From Chitinophagaceae bacterium (GTDB lineage Bacteria; Bacteroidota; Bacteroidia; Chitinophagales; Chitinophagaceae), in contig JADKKA010000018.1 of assembly GCA_016720745.1 (NCBI GenBank), positions 1,302,001 to 1,366,000 of the forward strand: 64,000 bases of DNA, given 5' to 3'. Below the pieces are notes generated by a model. The model ran no database searches. It was not told the DNA's origin and saw only the letters and a program-made list of their open reading frames with translations. This document shows, piece after piece, positions 45,033 through 54,432 of the stretch (positions within the stretch are counted from its first letter, which is position 1; every line of letters starts with the position of its first letter). The translations under genes were made by a program, and so were the position numbers.

Positions 45033-46967
45033 TTATTGTTTGATAAATGACTGGCTGGACTGAAAATTTTTGCCCCTGACTGATAAAATATAGGTTCCTG
45101 CTGGTAGACGGTCTATATCAATGGAGAGACTACCGGTTCCGGCCGCAGTAGATTGCTCAAATTGCTGAACAAGGATTCCGCCGGCATTGTAAATGCGGCC
45201 TTCCAGCTGTTCTCCAGAGGTTAAACTCATTTGAATATTGATATGTTGCTGAGCAGGGTTGGGGTAGATACTCATCTTTGTTTTAGCAGGCTCATGCGAT
45301 AACAGCAGCACCCGGCTGTAGCTACGTTGTCCGTTCATATCGGTCATCTGTAACCGGTAAAATACTTTTTGCCAGGAATGTGTCATCAGATCACTGTCGG
45401 TACGGGTATAGGAATGTTGTCCTGATACACGATTACCGGCAACCGTCATCAGGTCATTAAAACGGATACCATCAAAACTGCGTTGAATCGTATAATGACT
45501 GAACCCGCTTTCATTTTCGGAATCCCAGAACAGATCAGCCATTTCATTTTTCAGCAGACCATGGAAGTCCAGCAATTTTACCGGCAGGATCAGTTGCTCA
45601 CTGCTGATTTTCCAGAGATCATTCAGACTGCCTGAATTGGTACTGTCATAACCATAACCACCAAACACCCACAAATTGCCTACCCCATCTGTCCAGGAAA
45701 TACTGCTCATCCGGGAACCTGATTTATTGGAACTGTCGGCCAGACATTGTGTGCCATAAATTGCAGGCTGATCAATGACCGGATCACCCTTGGCCCAGGT
45801 CCAGTTCCCGGTTTGGGGACTGAAACGCCAGAGATCATTCAGGTAACCGGTTTGTGCCGTATCATAACCATACCCGCCAAATAACCAGAAATCGCCACTT
45901 AAATCTGCCCAGGAACTGGCAATATATCTTGCACCAGGCTGAACAGCATTGGAGGGAATGCCCCGTGTTCCATAATGTCCCGGCTGATCAATCGCATTAT
46001 CACCACTCACCCAGGTCCAGCCCTGTGTACCAGCATCAAATTTCCAGAGATCATTCAGTATACCCATTGTATTTTCATCGTAACCCTGTCCGCCAAAAAT
46101 CCAGATATTACCGGTGGCATCTTTCCAGGATGTACTGATATAACGGCTGCCCGGATTATTGTCCGGGGCACTGACACTTTTTGTACCGTAATGGCCTTTA
46201 GCGGCAATCAAACTGTTGCCCTTGATCCAGGTCCACTCACGGGTAACAACTGAAAACTTCCAAACATCATTCAAGGGGCCGCTTTCATCAGGATGGGTAC
46301 CATAACCATAACCACCGAATAACCACAGATCGCCATTGTTATCGGTCCAGCTGACACTGCAATACCTCGCACCGGGCAAATTTTGCGCATGTGCATGACC
46401 GTTAGTGCCATAATTCCCGGTCCGGTTGATTTGCTGATCTCCCATCACCCAGGTCCATTCATTGCTGACAGGATCATAGTTCCATAATGTGTTGAGGAGA
46501 CCGACGCCATCGGATCCATAACCATAGCCGCCGAATAACCAGAATTTTCCGGATCCATCTACCCAGGAAATACCGGAATAGATGCCACCTGGTTTGTTTA
46601 CTGAAGCTGCTGTACCGCTATTGCCAAAAACCGGCAACGGATCGGGTTCTGTATCACCTTTCATCCAGGTCCATTTATTGGAGGCTGGTTCAAATTTCCA
46701 TAAGTCATTCAGAAAACCATACTGGCTCTCACCCATGCCAAGACCGCCGAGTAGCCATAAATTTCCCGCTGGATCTCTCCATGTACTGGCAATATTTCTG
46801 GCACCGGGTTTACTTTGAGAATTTGTTATGGTTTGTTCCCCATAAAGCCCATATTGGTCAATGGTATTATCACCCTTCATCCACACCCAGGGTGCGCGGG
46901 TGTTGATTTGTGAATAAGCGCTCAGTGTGCAGAACAGCACTACGATGAAGAGCAGGTGGCTTTTCAT
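45033..46967 (-). CDS. Secreted kelch-repeat protein with T9SS sorting domain
   Basis: About 644 residues from ATG 46967 (MKSHLLFIVVLFCTLSAYSQ signal peptide). Residues 25-450 hold about six to seven kelch-type repeats of roughly 60-65 aa, each with WLFGGYGYD, LNDLWKF and a WTWxxGD motif, predicting a beta-propeller. A fibronectin-like segment follows (ADLFWDSENESGFSHYTIQR), then the T9SS sorting domain (MSIYPNPAQQHINIQM; LPAGTYILSVRGKNF; FIKQ). No enzymatic residues recognised. It lies between two paralogous beta-repeat cargo genes, in the opposite orientation. Confidence 0.88.
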   Translation of the reverse strand: MKSHLLFIVVLFCTLSAYSQINTRAPWVWMKGDNTIDQYGLYGEQTITNSQSKPGARNIASTWRDPAGNLWLLGGLGMGESQYGFLNDLWKFEPASNKWTWMKGDTEPDPLPVFGNSGTAASVNKPGGIYSGISWVDGSGKFWLFGGYGYGSDGVGLLNTLWNYDPVSNEWTWVMGDQQINRTGNYGTNGHAHAQNLPGARYCSVSWTDNNGDLWLFGGYGYGTHPDESGPLNDVWKFSVVTREWTWIKGNSLIAAKGHYGTKSVSAPDNNPGSRYISTSWKDATGNIWIFGGQGYDENTMGILNDLWKFDAGTQGWTWVSGDNAIDQPGHYGTRGIPSNAVQPGARYIASSWADLSGDFWLFGGYGYDTAQTGYLNDLWRFSPQTGNWTWAKGDPVIDQPAIYGTQCLADSSNKSGSRMSSISWTDGVGNLWVFGGYGYDSTNSGSLNDLWKISSEQLILPVKLLDFHGLLKNEMADLFWDSENESGFSHYTIQRSFDGIRFNDLMTVAGNRVSGQHSYTRTDSDLMTHSWQKVFYRLQMTDMNGQRSYSRVLLLSHEPAKTKMSIYPNPAQQHINIQMSLTSGEQLEGRIYNAGGILVQQFEQSTAAGTGSLSIDIDRLPAGTYILSVRGKNFQSSQSFIKQ

Positions 46968-47383
46968 GATCAGGATGGTTGGATTCACTATAAAATTATA
47001 ATCAGGTTCAGCCCTTTACAATTAAATGGAACTCCATTTTTCGATTATGAGCAGATACACCTATAGGGGGATAAGCTATATTCTGAAGAAGGGCAAGCAG
47101 AAACAAGTATTCATTTTTTTGCAGGTGTAATACCACGTCAATCAACCGAAGAAATTTGATTTTAAAAAAGTAGCGGCAATCTGACTTACTACAGTACAGT
47201 TTTTTTTGTTGAACTTTTTTATTGAAAACAACAGAGCAAGATTGAGCAGTTGACCTGAAATCGTAATTCTCCAAATGCAGACAGGGGTTTTACTAAGTAG
47301 TATCTTTTAGGTATTACAGAAGTTCTGTCTAATATTGTGTAAGAGTAATCCACTAAAGTAAATAGTAACAATTATCCATCCTT
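46968..47383. other. Intergenic stretch without a recognisable gene
   Basis: 416 bp between the divergent kelch and beta-repeat cargo genes. It is AT-rich with long T runs. The only structure noted is the short inverted repeat AAATGGA-ACT-CCATTT near 47024-47040. No TAnnTTTG -7 match was found for either flanking gene, so their promoters are not resolved. Confidence 0.6.
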
Positions 47384-49750
47384 ATGAAAACCACCTTAGT
47401 TGGCAAGCTTAATTTGTTTGCGATTGTAACAGGACTGCTCTGTAGCAACCTGCTGCAGGCACAAAAAACCTGGATCGGTGCAGGAGCAGGAGGTGCAGGA
47501 ACTGATTTCAATACGGCGTCTAACTGGAGTCCCTCTGGTGTTCCCGGTCCCGCACATAATGTGGTGATCGCCATTACTTCCGATGCCACCATTACACTTT
47601 CAGCAAATGCAACAATCAATAACCTGACTTTCACAGTTAGTGGAAATAATGACAATGCAAAATTATCAGTAGCAGGAAACACATTAACCGTGAATGGTAC
47701 TGCACTGATTGATATATTAGCAGGTAACAGCAACACCGATATACAGATTGGTGTCAATGGCGGAACAGCAGCTGGTATTATTGATTTTCGGGGAAATGTT
47801 TCCTTCGGGCCTACCAACCGTGGTGATGGCATGGGATGGATGGGAAATGCAAACAGCAAAATTATTTTCAGGGGGAACCTGACACTGGGCCAGCGGGCTT
47901 TTGTGAATGTGAGCAATACCCCGGGTACCATTGAATTTGATGGCAGTGGTTCACAAACCATTACCTGGAACAATACATCTTATTATTGTGAGTTCAATAA
48001 TGTGGTGATTGGAAATACCAATAACCCTACCGTTAATATTGTAACCGGCACCGCTGCACCTGATAATATTCTCGGAAATCTTACTCTCAATGGAACTTCT
48101 GTATTGAACCTGGGAACCAGCCGCTGGAATGGTGGTACCAGTGGCGGCGGTACCGGTAATGCGGGAAGCCTGAGCTTGAATGGCAGTTCCATTCTGCAGT
48201 TAAATAATAATACCGGCGGACACAGCGGCAGCAATTTTCCCATGCGATTCAATACGGTTAGTTTTTCTTCGTCCAGTTTGGTTGAATACAACAGCTCCTC
48301 CAGCCAAACCATCTATAATCTGCCTTCACCGGGTTATGGTCATCTCAGCATCAATAACGGAACAAAAACAGCAGGAGCCGATCTGATGGTGAGGGGCAAC
48401 TTCGATATTAAAAGCAGCGGCACATTCAATGCCGGCGCTTTTACTCATTCGATTGGGGGAAACTGGATCAATAATGGCAGTTTTAATGCCGGCACGGGAA
48501 CCATTGTTTTTAATGGTTCAGGTGCACAAGCCATTAGCGGTTCAGTGTCAACAACGTTCAATCATTTAACCATTAATAAATCTGCAGGTGCACTTACCCT
48601 CAACAGAACCGCCAGCATTTCCGGTACCGGTACTTTTACTGCGGGCATTGTGAATTCAACGGCAGCCAATCTGTTGGTGTTTAATGATAATGCCACCACA
48701 ACAGGAGCTAATAACGGCAGCAGTCCTTCTTATGTAAACGGACCGGTGAGAAAAATAGGCAATGATGCTTTTGTATTCCCGGTTGGAAAATCGGGAGCGG
48801 GTTACCGCTATTGCGCCATTGATGCGCCAACCCCATCCAATATGAATGATGTGTTCACTGCAGAATATATGCGTGCGAGTGCCGCAGCCATGGGACCCAT
48901 GACCTCCACAGGACTTTCGCATGTGAGCAATTGCGAGTACTGGAATATTACAGAAGATGGGCCAAATTCTCCCGTTACCAATATTACCATCAGCTGGAGC
49001 GGATACAGTAATTGTAATACCGCAGCCTATGTAACAGACCTGAGTACCCTCGTAATGGCACAGTTAGGAGTGGCCGGATGGGATAATCATGGCAGCAGCA
49101 GTAACAGTGGTACCGTTTCATCCGGTAGCATTACCTGGAATAATCTTGCCTCTTTCGGTGAATTTGCATTAGGGAGTACCAGTGGAGCAACAAATCCTTT
49201 ACCGGTGAAACTGGTGAATGTAAAAGCATTTGCGGTGGATGCGGTGAACGAAATTGAGTGGACCAACCTGACCACATCAGGTATTATTTCCTATACGGTG
49301 CAGCGTTCTTTGAACGGACAGCAATTCTCCAGTATTGGCAGCGTCCCTGCAAGATCACAAAACGGAGGAAGGGAGGATTATTCACTCACAGATCCACAGC
49401 CTTTGTCAACCGCATACTACAGAATACTGGTAACTGAAATCAGTGGGAAAACCAGTTTCAGTCCAATCGTTAAAGTACAGCGCAGTAATACCGGTCCAGG
49501 TATCAGCGTTTATCCCAACCCGGTACAAAAAGGACAATCGGTGCAGCTGCAAATGAGCGGTGAGCCAGGACTTTATACGGTAAGTATTTTTGAAACAAGT
49601 GGAAGATTGCTAAAGAATGAAATCATTCAGCACCGGGGAAACAGCCTGACCAAATCAATTGAATTACCGGCAAATCTCCCGGCGGGTCAATACTTCCTGC
49701 AACTATCGGGAGCTTCTGGTACCCGGCATGTTAGTCTGATGATCCGGTAA
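47384..49750 (+). CDS. Secreted T9SS cargo protein, beta-repeat type (paralogue of 42459 gene)
   Basis: 788 residues. Signal peptide (LNLFAIVTGLLCSNLLQAQ) then TWIGAGAGGAGTDFNTASNW, similar in layout to the gene at 42459. The body repeats Gly/Asn/Ser-rich strands (GSLSLNGSSILQLNNNTGGH) with FPVGKSGAGYRY, where the paralogue has FPVGDPLGSYHP. Then a fibronectin-like segment (NEIEWTNLTTSGIISYTVQR) and a sorting domain (ISVYPNPVQKGQSVQLQM; LPAGQYFLQLSG). Likely a surface-displayed structural or adhesive protein. Confidence 0.88.
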   Translation: MKTTLVGKLNLFAIVTGLLCSNLLQAQKTWIGAGAGGAGTDFNTASNWSPSGVPGPAHNVVIAITSDATITLSANATINNLTFTVSGNNDNAKLSVAGNTLTVNGTALIDILAGNSNTDIQIGVNGGTAAGIIDFRGNVSFGPTNRGDGMGWMGNANSKIIFRGNLTLGQRAFVNVSNTPGTIEFDGSGSQTITWNNTSYYCEFNNVVIGNTNNPTVNIVTGTAAPDNILGNLTLNGTSVLNLGTSRWNGGTSGGGTGNAGSLSLNGSSILQLNNNTGGHSGSNFPMRFNTVSFSSSSLVEYNSSSSQTIYNLPSPGYGHLSINNGTKTAGADLMVRGNFDIKSSGTFNAGAFTHSIGGNWINNGSFNAGTGTIVFNGSGAQAISGSVSTTFNHLTINKSAGALTLNRTASISGTGTFTAGIVNSTAANLLVFNDNATTTGANNGSSPSYVNGPVRKIGNDAFVFPVGKSGAGYRYCAIDAPTPSNMNDVFTAEYMRASAAAMGPMTSTGLSHVSNCEYWNITEDGPNSPVTNITISWSGYSNCNTAAYVTDLSTLVMAQLGVAGWDNHGSSSNSGTVSSGSITWNNLASFGEFALGSTSGATNPLPVKLVNVKAFAVDAVNEIEWTNLTTSGIISYTVQRSLNGQQFSSIGSVPARSQNGGREDYSLTDPQPLSTAYYRILVTEISGKTSFSPIVKVQRSNTGPGISVYPNPVQKGQSVQLQMSGEPGLYTVSIFETSGRLLKNEIIQHRGNSLTKSIELPANLPAGQYFLQLSGASGTRHVSLMIR

Positions 49751-49788
49751 GTGTATTAACAGATCATCGTTGATAGAATGCTGAATTT

Positions 49789-50205
49789 TTAGCGCAGTTT
49801 ATCCAGGCTCTTCACCAGTTTTTCATCCTTGCGGATATCCCGGAAAGCCATGAAATAACCGGCCAGTACGGCAACAGGCAAAATGCAAAAAAGTGCCAGG
49901 GTACTTTTGCTGAGCTGATTCAGCTGGGTAATATATAAGACCAGGATCAGCAATGCGAGCAACACTCCAATAAGAGACAATTTGATCTGCAAGGGACGGT
50001 CTTTGTACAAAAAGATGGTCACTGCTGAAAGCACCAGCGATGCACCGGTGAGAATTAACAGCAGGAAATGACTATCAGCTTTTAAAACCTTATCCACTTC
50101 CAGACCTTTCACGATTCCTTTACCTGTGGCAAAAGGAAACATAAAACTCAGCAGGGCCGCAGCCGTGGCGAGTATTAACCAGAGCGTTTGTTTTCTTTGT
50201 ATCAT
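49789..50205 (-). CDS. DUF4293 membrane protein
   Basis: 138 residues and four predicted transmembrane helices. The N-terminus MIQRKQTLWLILATAAALLS fits the family consensus, in which IQRIQT/LWL starts the first helix. Function unknown, found in Bacteroidota. It follows glyA by 36 bp on the same strand and is probably co-transcribed with it. Confidence 0.85.
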   Translation of the reverse strand: MIQRKQTLWLILATAAALLSFMFPFATGKGIVKGLEVDKVLKADSHFLLLILTGASLVLSAVTIFLYKDRPLQIKLSLIGVLLALLILVLYITQLNQLSKSTLALFCILPVAVLAGYFMAFRDIRKDEKLVKSLDKLR

Positions 50206-50241
50206 AATAAATCCTTCTTAATAAAGCAGTCATTAATAACA

Positions 50242-51519
50242 TTAACCCAGTTCCGGGTATAACGGAAATTGCTGCATAAACGATTTTACTTCCTGTTTCA
50301 CCCCGCTGATCAGCTGCTCATCATCCGCATTCATCAGTACTTTATCAATAAAAGCCACCACGGTTTCCATATGTGATTCCTGCATACCGCGCGTGGTAAT
50401 GGCAGGAACACCTACCCGGATACCAGAGGTAACAAAGGGTGATTTGTCGTCAAAAGGCACAGCATTTTTATTCAGTGTGATATGGGCTTTATCCAGTGTT
50501 TCCTGTGCTTTTTTACCGGTAATATTTTTATTCCGGAGATCAATCAGCATCAGGTGATTGTCGGTACCGCCGCTGATCAGGTTATAACCGCGGTTCACCA
50601 GAGCCTTGGCCATGGCCTGCGCATTGGCAATGACCTGGCGGCCATAAGCGGTAAATCCTTCTTCCAGTATTTCTCCAAATGCAACGGCTTTGGCAGCAAT
50701 CACATGTTCCAATGGCCCGCCCTGTGAACCCGGGAATACGGCCAGGTCCAGTAACTGACTCATGGTACGGGCATTGCCCTTGGGATCTTTATATCCCCAT
50801 GGATTTTCAAAATCATGCCGGAGCATAATGATACCACCCCTGGGTCCACGTAATGTTTTATGGGTGGTAGAAGATACGATATGACAATGATCAAATGGAT
50901 CATTCAGTAAACCTTTGGCAATGAGTCCGGCCGGATGGGCGATATCTGCAAATACAACGGCGCCTATTTCATCGGCAACAGCACGGATTCGCTGGTAATC
51001 CCAATCGCGGCTATAGGCCGAAGCCCCGCAGATAATCATCTTGGGTTTTTCTGCTCTTGCTATTGCTTCCAGTTGATCATAATCCACAATACCATCTGCC
51101 GTAACACCATAATGAAGGGCATGATAGGTTTTGCCACTGAAATTGGCAGGACTGCCATGGGTGAGGTGGCCGCCCATGCTCAGGTCAAGTCCCAGGAATT
51201 TTTCACCGGGTTTCATTACCGCCAGAAAAACAGCGGCATTGGCAGAAGCGCCGCTATGGGGTTGTACATTGGCCCAGGAGCAATTGAATACTTTTTTCAG
51301 CCGGTCAATTGCAAGATTTTCAATTTCATCCACTATTTCACAACCCCCGTAATATCTTTTGCCGGGGTATCCTTCTGCATATTTATTGGTGGGTACGGTC
51401 CCCATGGCCTGCATCACCTGCAGGGAGGTAAAATTCTCGGAGGCGATCAGTTCAATTCCATGACGCTGGCGATCCAGTTCCCGGTTAATAAGGTCAAAGA
51501 CCTGTGTATCTTTCTGCAT
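50242..51519 (-). CDS. glyA: Serine hydroxymethyltransferase
   Basis: 425 residues. PLP enzyme converting serine and tetrahydrofolate to glycine and methylene-THF. Motifs: ELIASENFTS near the N-terminus, NKYAEGYPGKRYYGGCE, HSGASANAAVF, and the PLP lysine in SSTTHKTLRGPRGG. Ends with a normal C-terminus. Preceded by a consensus -7 element 5 nt before the ATG, giving a possibly leaderless mRNA. Confidence 0.98.
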   Translation of the reverse strand: MQKDTQVFDLINRELDRQRHGIELIASENFTSLQVMQAMGTVPTNKYAEGYPGKRYYGGCEIVDEIENLAIDRLKKVFNCSWANVQPHSGASANAAVFLAVMKPGEKFLGLDLSMGGHLTHGSPANFSGKTYHALHYGVTADGIVDYDQLEAIARAEKPKMIICGASAYSRDWDYQRIRAVADEIGAVVFADIAHPAGLIAKGLLNDPFDHCHIVSSTTHKTLRGPRGGIIMLRHDFENPWGYKDPKGNARTMSQLLDLAVFPGSQGGPLEHVIAAKAVAFGEILEEGFTAYGRQVIANAQAMAKALVNRGYNLISGGTDNHLMLIDLRNKNITGKKAQETLDKAHITLNKNAVPFDDKSPFVTSGIRVGVPAITTRGMQESHMETVVAFIDKVLMNADDEQLISGVKQEVKSFMQQFPLYPELG

Positions 51520-51523
51520 GGCG

Positions 51524-51531
51524 CAAAATTA
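51524..51531 (-). promoter_or_regulatory. glyA promoter -7 element
   Basis: On the minus strand TAATTTTG fits TAnnTTTG and ends 4 nt before the glyA ATG. A TTTG lies 25 nt upstream, slightly beyond the usual 19-21. Confidence 0.5.
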
Positions 51532-51651
51532 AGTGAGCGGGGTTAAAATCCGGTACCAAACTGTTCAGACCTGTTTATTTCAAAAGTATTACTTTCGTTG
51601 GCTTTTGATTAGTAACCCCCGGGGTATCCCGGGCCAACCAACAGGCTTATC

Positions 51652-52641
51652 ATGAAGGCGATAATACCCGTAGCCGGTGCCGGTACCAAGCTGCGACCAC
51701 ATAGTTACACCCAACCCAAGGCCCTGATTCCCCTGGCAGGCAAAACGGTTCTCAGTATCATCATTGACCAGCTGAAAGAAGCCGGTATCACCGAATTCGT
51801 TTTTATCGTGGGTTACCTGGGTGAAAAAATCCAGGATTATGTAAAAAGCAAGTATCCCGAGCTGACCACACATTATATACAACAGGTCGACCGGCAGGGG
51901 GTGGGACATGCTATCCGCCTCACCCGCAACATTGTTGACAATGATGAAGTGTTTGTGGTGCTGGGAGATACTATTTGTGAGTATGATATCAAAGAAGTAG
52001 TGGCCAGTCCTTTTTCCATGATCGGGGTAAGAAAAGTGGATGACCCCCGCGAATTCGGTGTGGCAGAACTTGATGAAGACGGATCCATCCACCATGTGGT
52101 GGAGAAACCCCAGATCCCCAAATCCAATATGGCCATGGTGGGGGTATACAAGATCCGGGAATCAGAACAGTTGTTTCAATGCCTGGAAACCAATATCCGC
52201 CAGGGTCTTCGCACCCATGGCGAATACAGCCTTACCGATGCACTGGATTGTATGATTAAAATGGGTTGTCAGTTTAAATCATTCAAAGTAGAAAGCTGGT
52301 TTGATTGTGGTAAAAAGGAAACCCTGCTGGAATCCAATGCCACCCTGCTGAAAAAATTTGATCCCGTTGTAGACACAAGTCCCTTTGTAAATACCGTGAT
52401 CATACCACCGGTAAGTATTGGAACCGGCTGTAATATCCGTAACACCATCATCGGCCCCAATGTGGCCATCGGCGATAATACCACGATTGACTATTCTATT
52501 ATCAAAGATTCGATCATCGGATCCTATTCCAATCTTTTTGATATTGTACTGAATGCCTCTGTTATCGGTAGTGATACCAACCTCCGCGGTGAAAGCCGCT
52601 CCCTGAATATCGGGGATAATACCAGTATAGATTTGGGATAG
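51652..52641 (+). CDS. Sugar-phosphate nucleotidyltransferase with left-handed beta-helix tail
   Basis: 329 residues. The N-terminal nucleotidyltransferase fold starts MKAIIPVAGAGTKLRPHSYTQPKALIPLAGK, the loop that binds nucleotide; ILGD-like VLGDTICEYD and VVEKPQIPKSNMAMVGVY follow, then WFDCGKKETLLESN. Residues from about 245 carry hexapeptide repeats (IPPVSIGTGCNIRNTIIGPN). This resembles glucose-1-phosphate thymidylyl- or uridylyltransferase (GlmU-like relatives); the exact sugar is not clear. A CCCGGG-GTAT-CCCGGG hairpin lies in the leader at 51618-51633. Confidence 0.88.
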   Translation: MKAIIPVAGAGTKLRPHSYTQPKALIPLAGKTVLSIIIDQLKEAGITEFVFIVGYLGEKIQDYVKSKYPELTTHYIQQVDRQGVGHAIRLTRNIVDNDEVFVVLGDTICEYDIKEVVASPFSMIGVRKVDDPREFGVAELDEDGSIHHVVEKPQIPKSNMAMVGVYKIRESEQLFQCLETNIRQGLRTHGEYSLTDALDCMIKMGCQFKSFKVESWFDCGKKETLLESNATLLKKFDPVVDTSPFVNTVIIPPVSIGTGCNIRNTIIGPNVAIGDNTTIDYSIIKDSIIGSYSNLFDIVLNASVIGSDTNLRGESRSLNIGDNTSIDLG

Positions 52642-52690
52642 GTATTAGTTATTGGATATTTGGTATTAAGTACTCACATAAGTTTGAGTT

Positions 52691-52739
52691 ACCCAATCCC
52701 CAATCCCCAATACCTAATACCTAATACCCAATACCCAAT
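52691..52739. repeat. Heptamer array (ACCCAAT-type, 7 units)
   Basis: Seven in-phase 7-bp units: ACCCAAT, CCCCAAT (x2), ACCTAAT (x2), ACCCAAT (x2), followed by a CCGCC...GGCGG inverted repeat (about 52743-52769) with nested TTCGC/GCGAA arms. Part of the 286-bp gap before the nitronate monooxygenase-like gene. Confidence 0.9.
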
Positions 52740-52812
52740 ACCCCCGCCTTCGCTATAGCTACGGCGGGCGAAGCAATATCCTAATATCTCAGTATCTCAG
52801 CACCCCAATCTT

Positions 52813-52820
52813 TATCTTTG
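52813..52820 (+). promoter_or_regulatory. -7 element upstream of the nitronate monooxygenase-like gene
   Basis: TATCTTTG, a consensus match. It implies a leader of about 100 nt before ATG 52928 that contains the GACTAAC heptamer array. Confidence 0.55.
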
Positions 52821-52845
52821 CCCCTGTCAAAGTCAGCCGCCCGAC

Positions 52846-52926
52846 TTGCCAACTTGCCGACTGACTATCGACTAACGACTTTTCTCAACTGACTATCGAC
52901 TAAAGACTAACGACTAACGACTTCTC
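52846..52926 (+). repeat. GACTAAC-type heptamers in the predicted 5' leader
   Basis: GACTGACTATCGACTAAC segments occur twice, then GACTAAA, GACTAAC, GACTAAC, GACTTCT in 7-bp phase, ending one base before ATG 52928. The relation to GACTGCC heptamers near 29 kb is clear at the GACT core. Confidence 0.85.
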
Positions 52927-52927
52927 T

Positions 52928-53881
52928 ATGGCAGCATTCTCCAATCGTATCACCCAACTTTTTGGGATAAAGTATCCCATCATCCAGGCCGGTATGATCT
53001 GGGCCAGCGGGTGGAGACTGGCCAGTGCGGTGAGTAATGCTGGCGGACTGGGCATCATTGGAGCGGGTTCGATGTATCCCGATGTTTTGCGGGAGCATAT
53101 CCGTAAATGCAAAGCGGCTACATCACTTCCTTTTGGGGTGAATATTCCTTTACTCTATCCGGATATTGATCAGCATATTAATATCATTCTTGAAGAAGGG
53201 GTAAAAATTGTATTCAGTTCTGCAGGGAATCCAAAGACCTGGACTTCCAAACTAAAAGAAAAGGGAGTGACGGTAGTACATGTGGTTAGTTCTTCCAAAT
53301 TTGCAAGAAAGGCAGAGGAAGCAGGTTGTGATGCAGTGGTGGCGGAGGGTTTTGAAGCCGGCGGGCATAATGGCCGGGAAGAAACCACCACCCTGGTCCT
53401 GGTACCCGCCGTGGTGGAAGCAGTAAAAATTCCCGTGATCGCAGCGGGTGGGATTGTCAACGGACGGCAAATGCTGGCGACTATGGTGCTGGGCGCAGAA
53501 GGAGTGCAGATGGGCAGCCGCTTTGTAGCCAGTGAGGAAGCATCCTCCCATATCAATTTTAAAAATGCCGTGATCAGCCTGCAGGAAGGAGGAACCCAAC
53601 TGGCTTTAAAACAACTGACCCCCGTCCGTCTGATCCGGAATGCATTTTTCGAGCAGGTTCATGCGGCCGAATTAAGAGGGGCAGGGGTGGAGGAATTACA
53701 GCAGATCCTGGGCAGGGCCCGGGCCAAAAAGGGTATGTTTGAAGGAGATATGCAGGAAGGTGAGCTGGAAATAGGTCAGGCAGGGGCAATGCTGGACCGT
53801 ATTTTACCGGCCGGGGAGATCGTAAAAAAAGTATGGGAAGAGTTTATGAACGGTTTGGCCGAACCATTGAAAATGCTTTAA
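52928..53881 (+). CDS. Nitronate monooxygenase / 2-nitropropane dioxygenase family FMN enzyme
   Basis: 317 residues, TIM barrel. N-terminus LFGIKYPIIQAGMIWASG, glycine-rich FMN-phosphate motifs AVSNAGGLGIIGAGSM, AEGFEAGGHNGREE with the family His, IPVIAAGGIVNGRQM and LGAEGVQMGSRFVASEE. The family includes true nitronate monooxygenases and FabK-type enoyl-ACP reductases; sequence alone does not decide between them. Confidence 0.9.
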   Translation: MAAFSNRITQLFGIKYPIIQAGMIWASGWRLASAVSNAGGLGIIGAGSMYPDVLREHIRKCKAATSLPFGVNIPLLYPDIDQHINIILEEGVKIVFSSAGNPKTWTSKLKEKGVTVVHVVSSSKFARKAEEAGCDAVVAEGFEAGGHNGREETTTLVLVPAVVEAVKIPVIAAGGIVNGRQMLATMVLGAEGVQMGSRFVASEEASSHINFKNAVISLQEGGTQLALKQLTPVRLIRNAFFEQVHAAELRGAGVEELQQILGRARAKKGMFEGDMQEGELEIGQAGAMLDRILPAGEIVKKVWEEFMNGLAEPLKML

Positions 53882-53948
53882 TTTTACGAGTACCATCCAA
53901 AACGGGTCTGTGCTGAAGGGTTATTGACAACCATTCAAAACATTTAAA

Positions 53949-54341
53949 ATGAAACAAAAACTTTTCTTACTGGGTTTCGGACTGCTGGGTTTTGTTGCCG
54001 CTAAAGCAACAGAGATAGGTCCCGGCGATGGTAAAAAGGATGATGTAAATGGAGTGATACTTCATTCAGAAACAAAGAAGCCGCTCAAGGATGTCAGCAT
54101 CACGGCGTATAATGTTACCAAGAAAGAAAAAGTAGTACTGTCTGATGATGATGGAACTTTCTCCTTTGATGAGCTGAAACCGGGCACTTACAAATTTGTA
54201 TTTGAGAAAGCCGGATTCCGAAAAGCCACTAAGGAAAAAATAGTTGTAAAAACCGATGAAGCTTTCCAGATGAGTATCGAAATGATCGAAAACGATGTGT
54301 TTGATATTATGCCTTCTCCCGGAAGTTTCGGGGGGATGTAA
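53949..54341 (+). CDS. Small secreted carboxypeptidase-regulatory-like domain protein
   Basis: 130 residues. Signal peptide (LFLLGFGLLGFVAAKA) followed by one CarboxypepD_reg-like beta-sandwich: GVILHSETKKPLKDVSITAYN, SDDDGTFSFDELKPGTYKFVFEKAGFRKAT. This module is usually the N-terminal part of TonB-dependent receptors; here it stands alone. Probably periplasmic or surface; function unknown. A clear terminator follows. Confidence 0.85.
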   Translation: MKQKLFLLGFGLLGFVAAKATEIGPGDGKKDDVNGVILHSETKKPLKDVSITAYNVTKKEKVVLSDDDGTFSFDELKPGTYKFVFEKAGFRKATKEKIVVKTDEAFQMSIEMIENDVFDIMPSPGSFGGM

Positions 54342-54361
54342 AAAATAAAAAGATAAAAAGG

Positions 54362-54391
54362 AAAAGTCCCGCCACTGGCGGGACTTTTTTT
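54362..54391 (+). terminator. Rho-independent terminator
   Basis: AAAAGTCCCGCC-ACT-GGCGGGACTTTTTTT: a stem of about 11 bp with a 3-nt loop and a T run, 20 bp after the small secreted protein gene. Confidence 0.93.
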
Positions 54392-54432
54392 ATGACTCTG
54401 CAATTAGAAATAATTGGTGAAGGGTATGAAAA

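Noticed and set aside
47008..47274. 88-codon minus-strand frame in the gap between T9SS genes
   Set aside because: Very Lys/Phe-rich from AT-rich DNA, no signal peptide, no ribosome-binding site or promoter, no recognisable domain.
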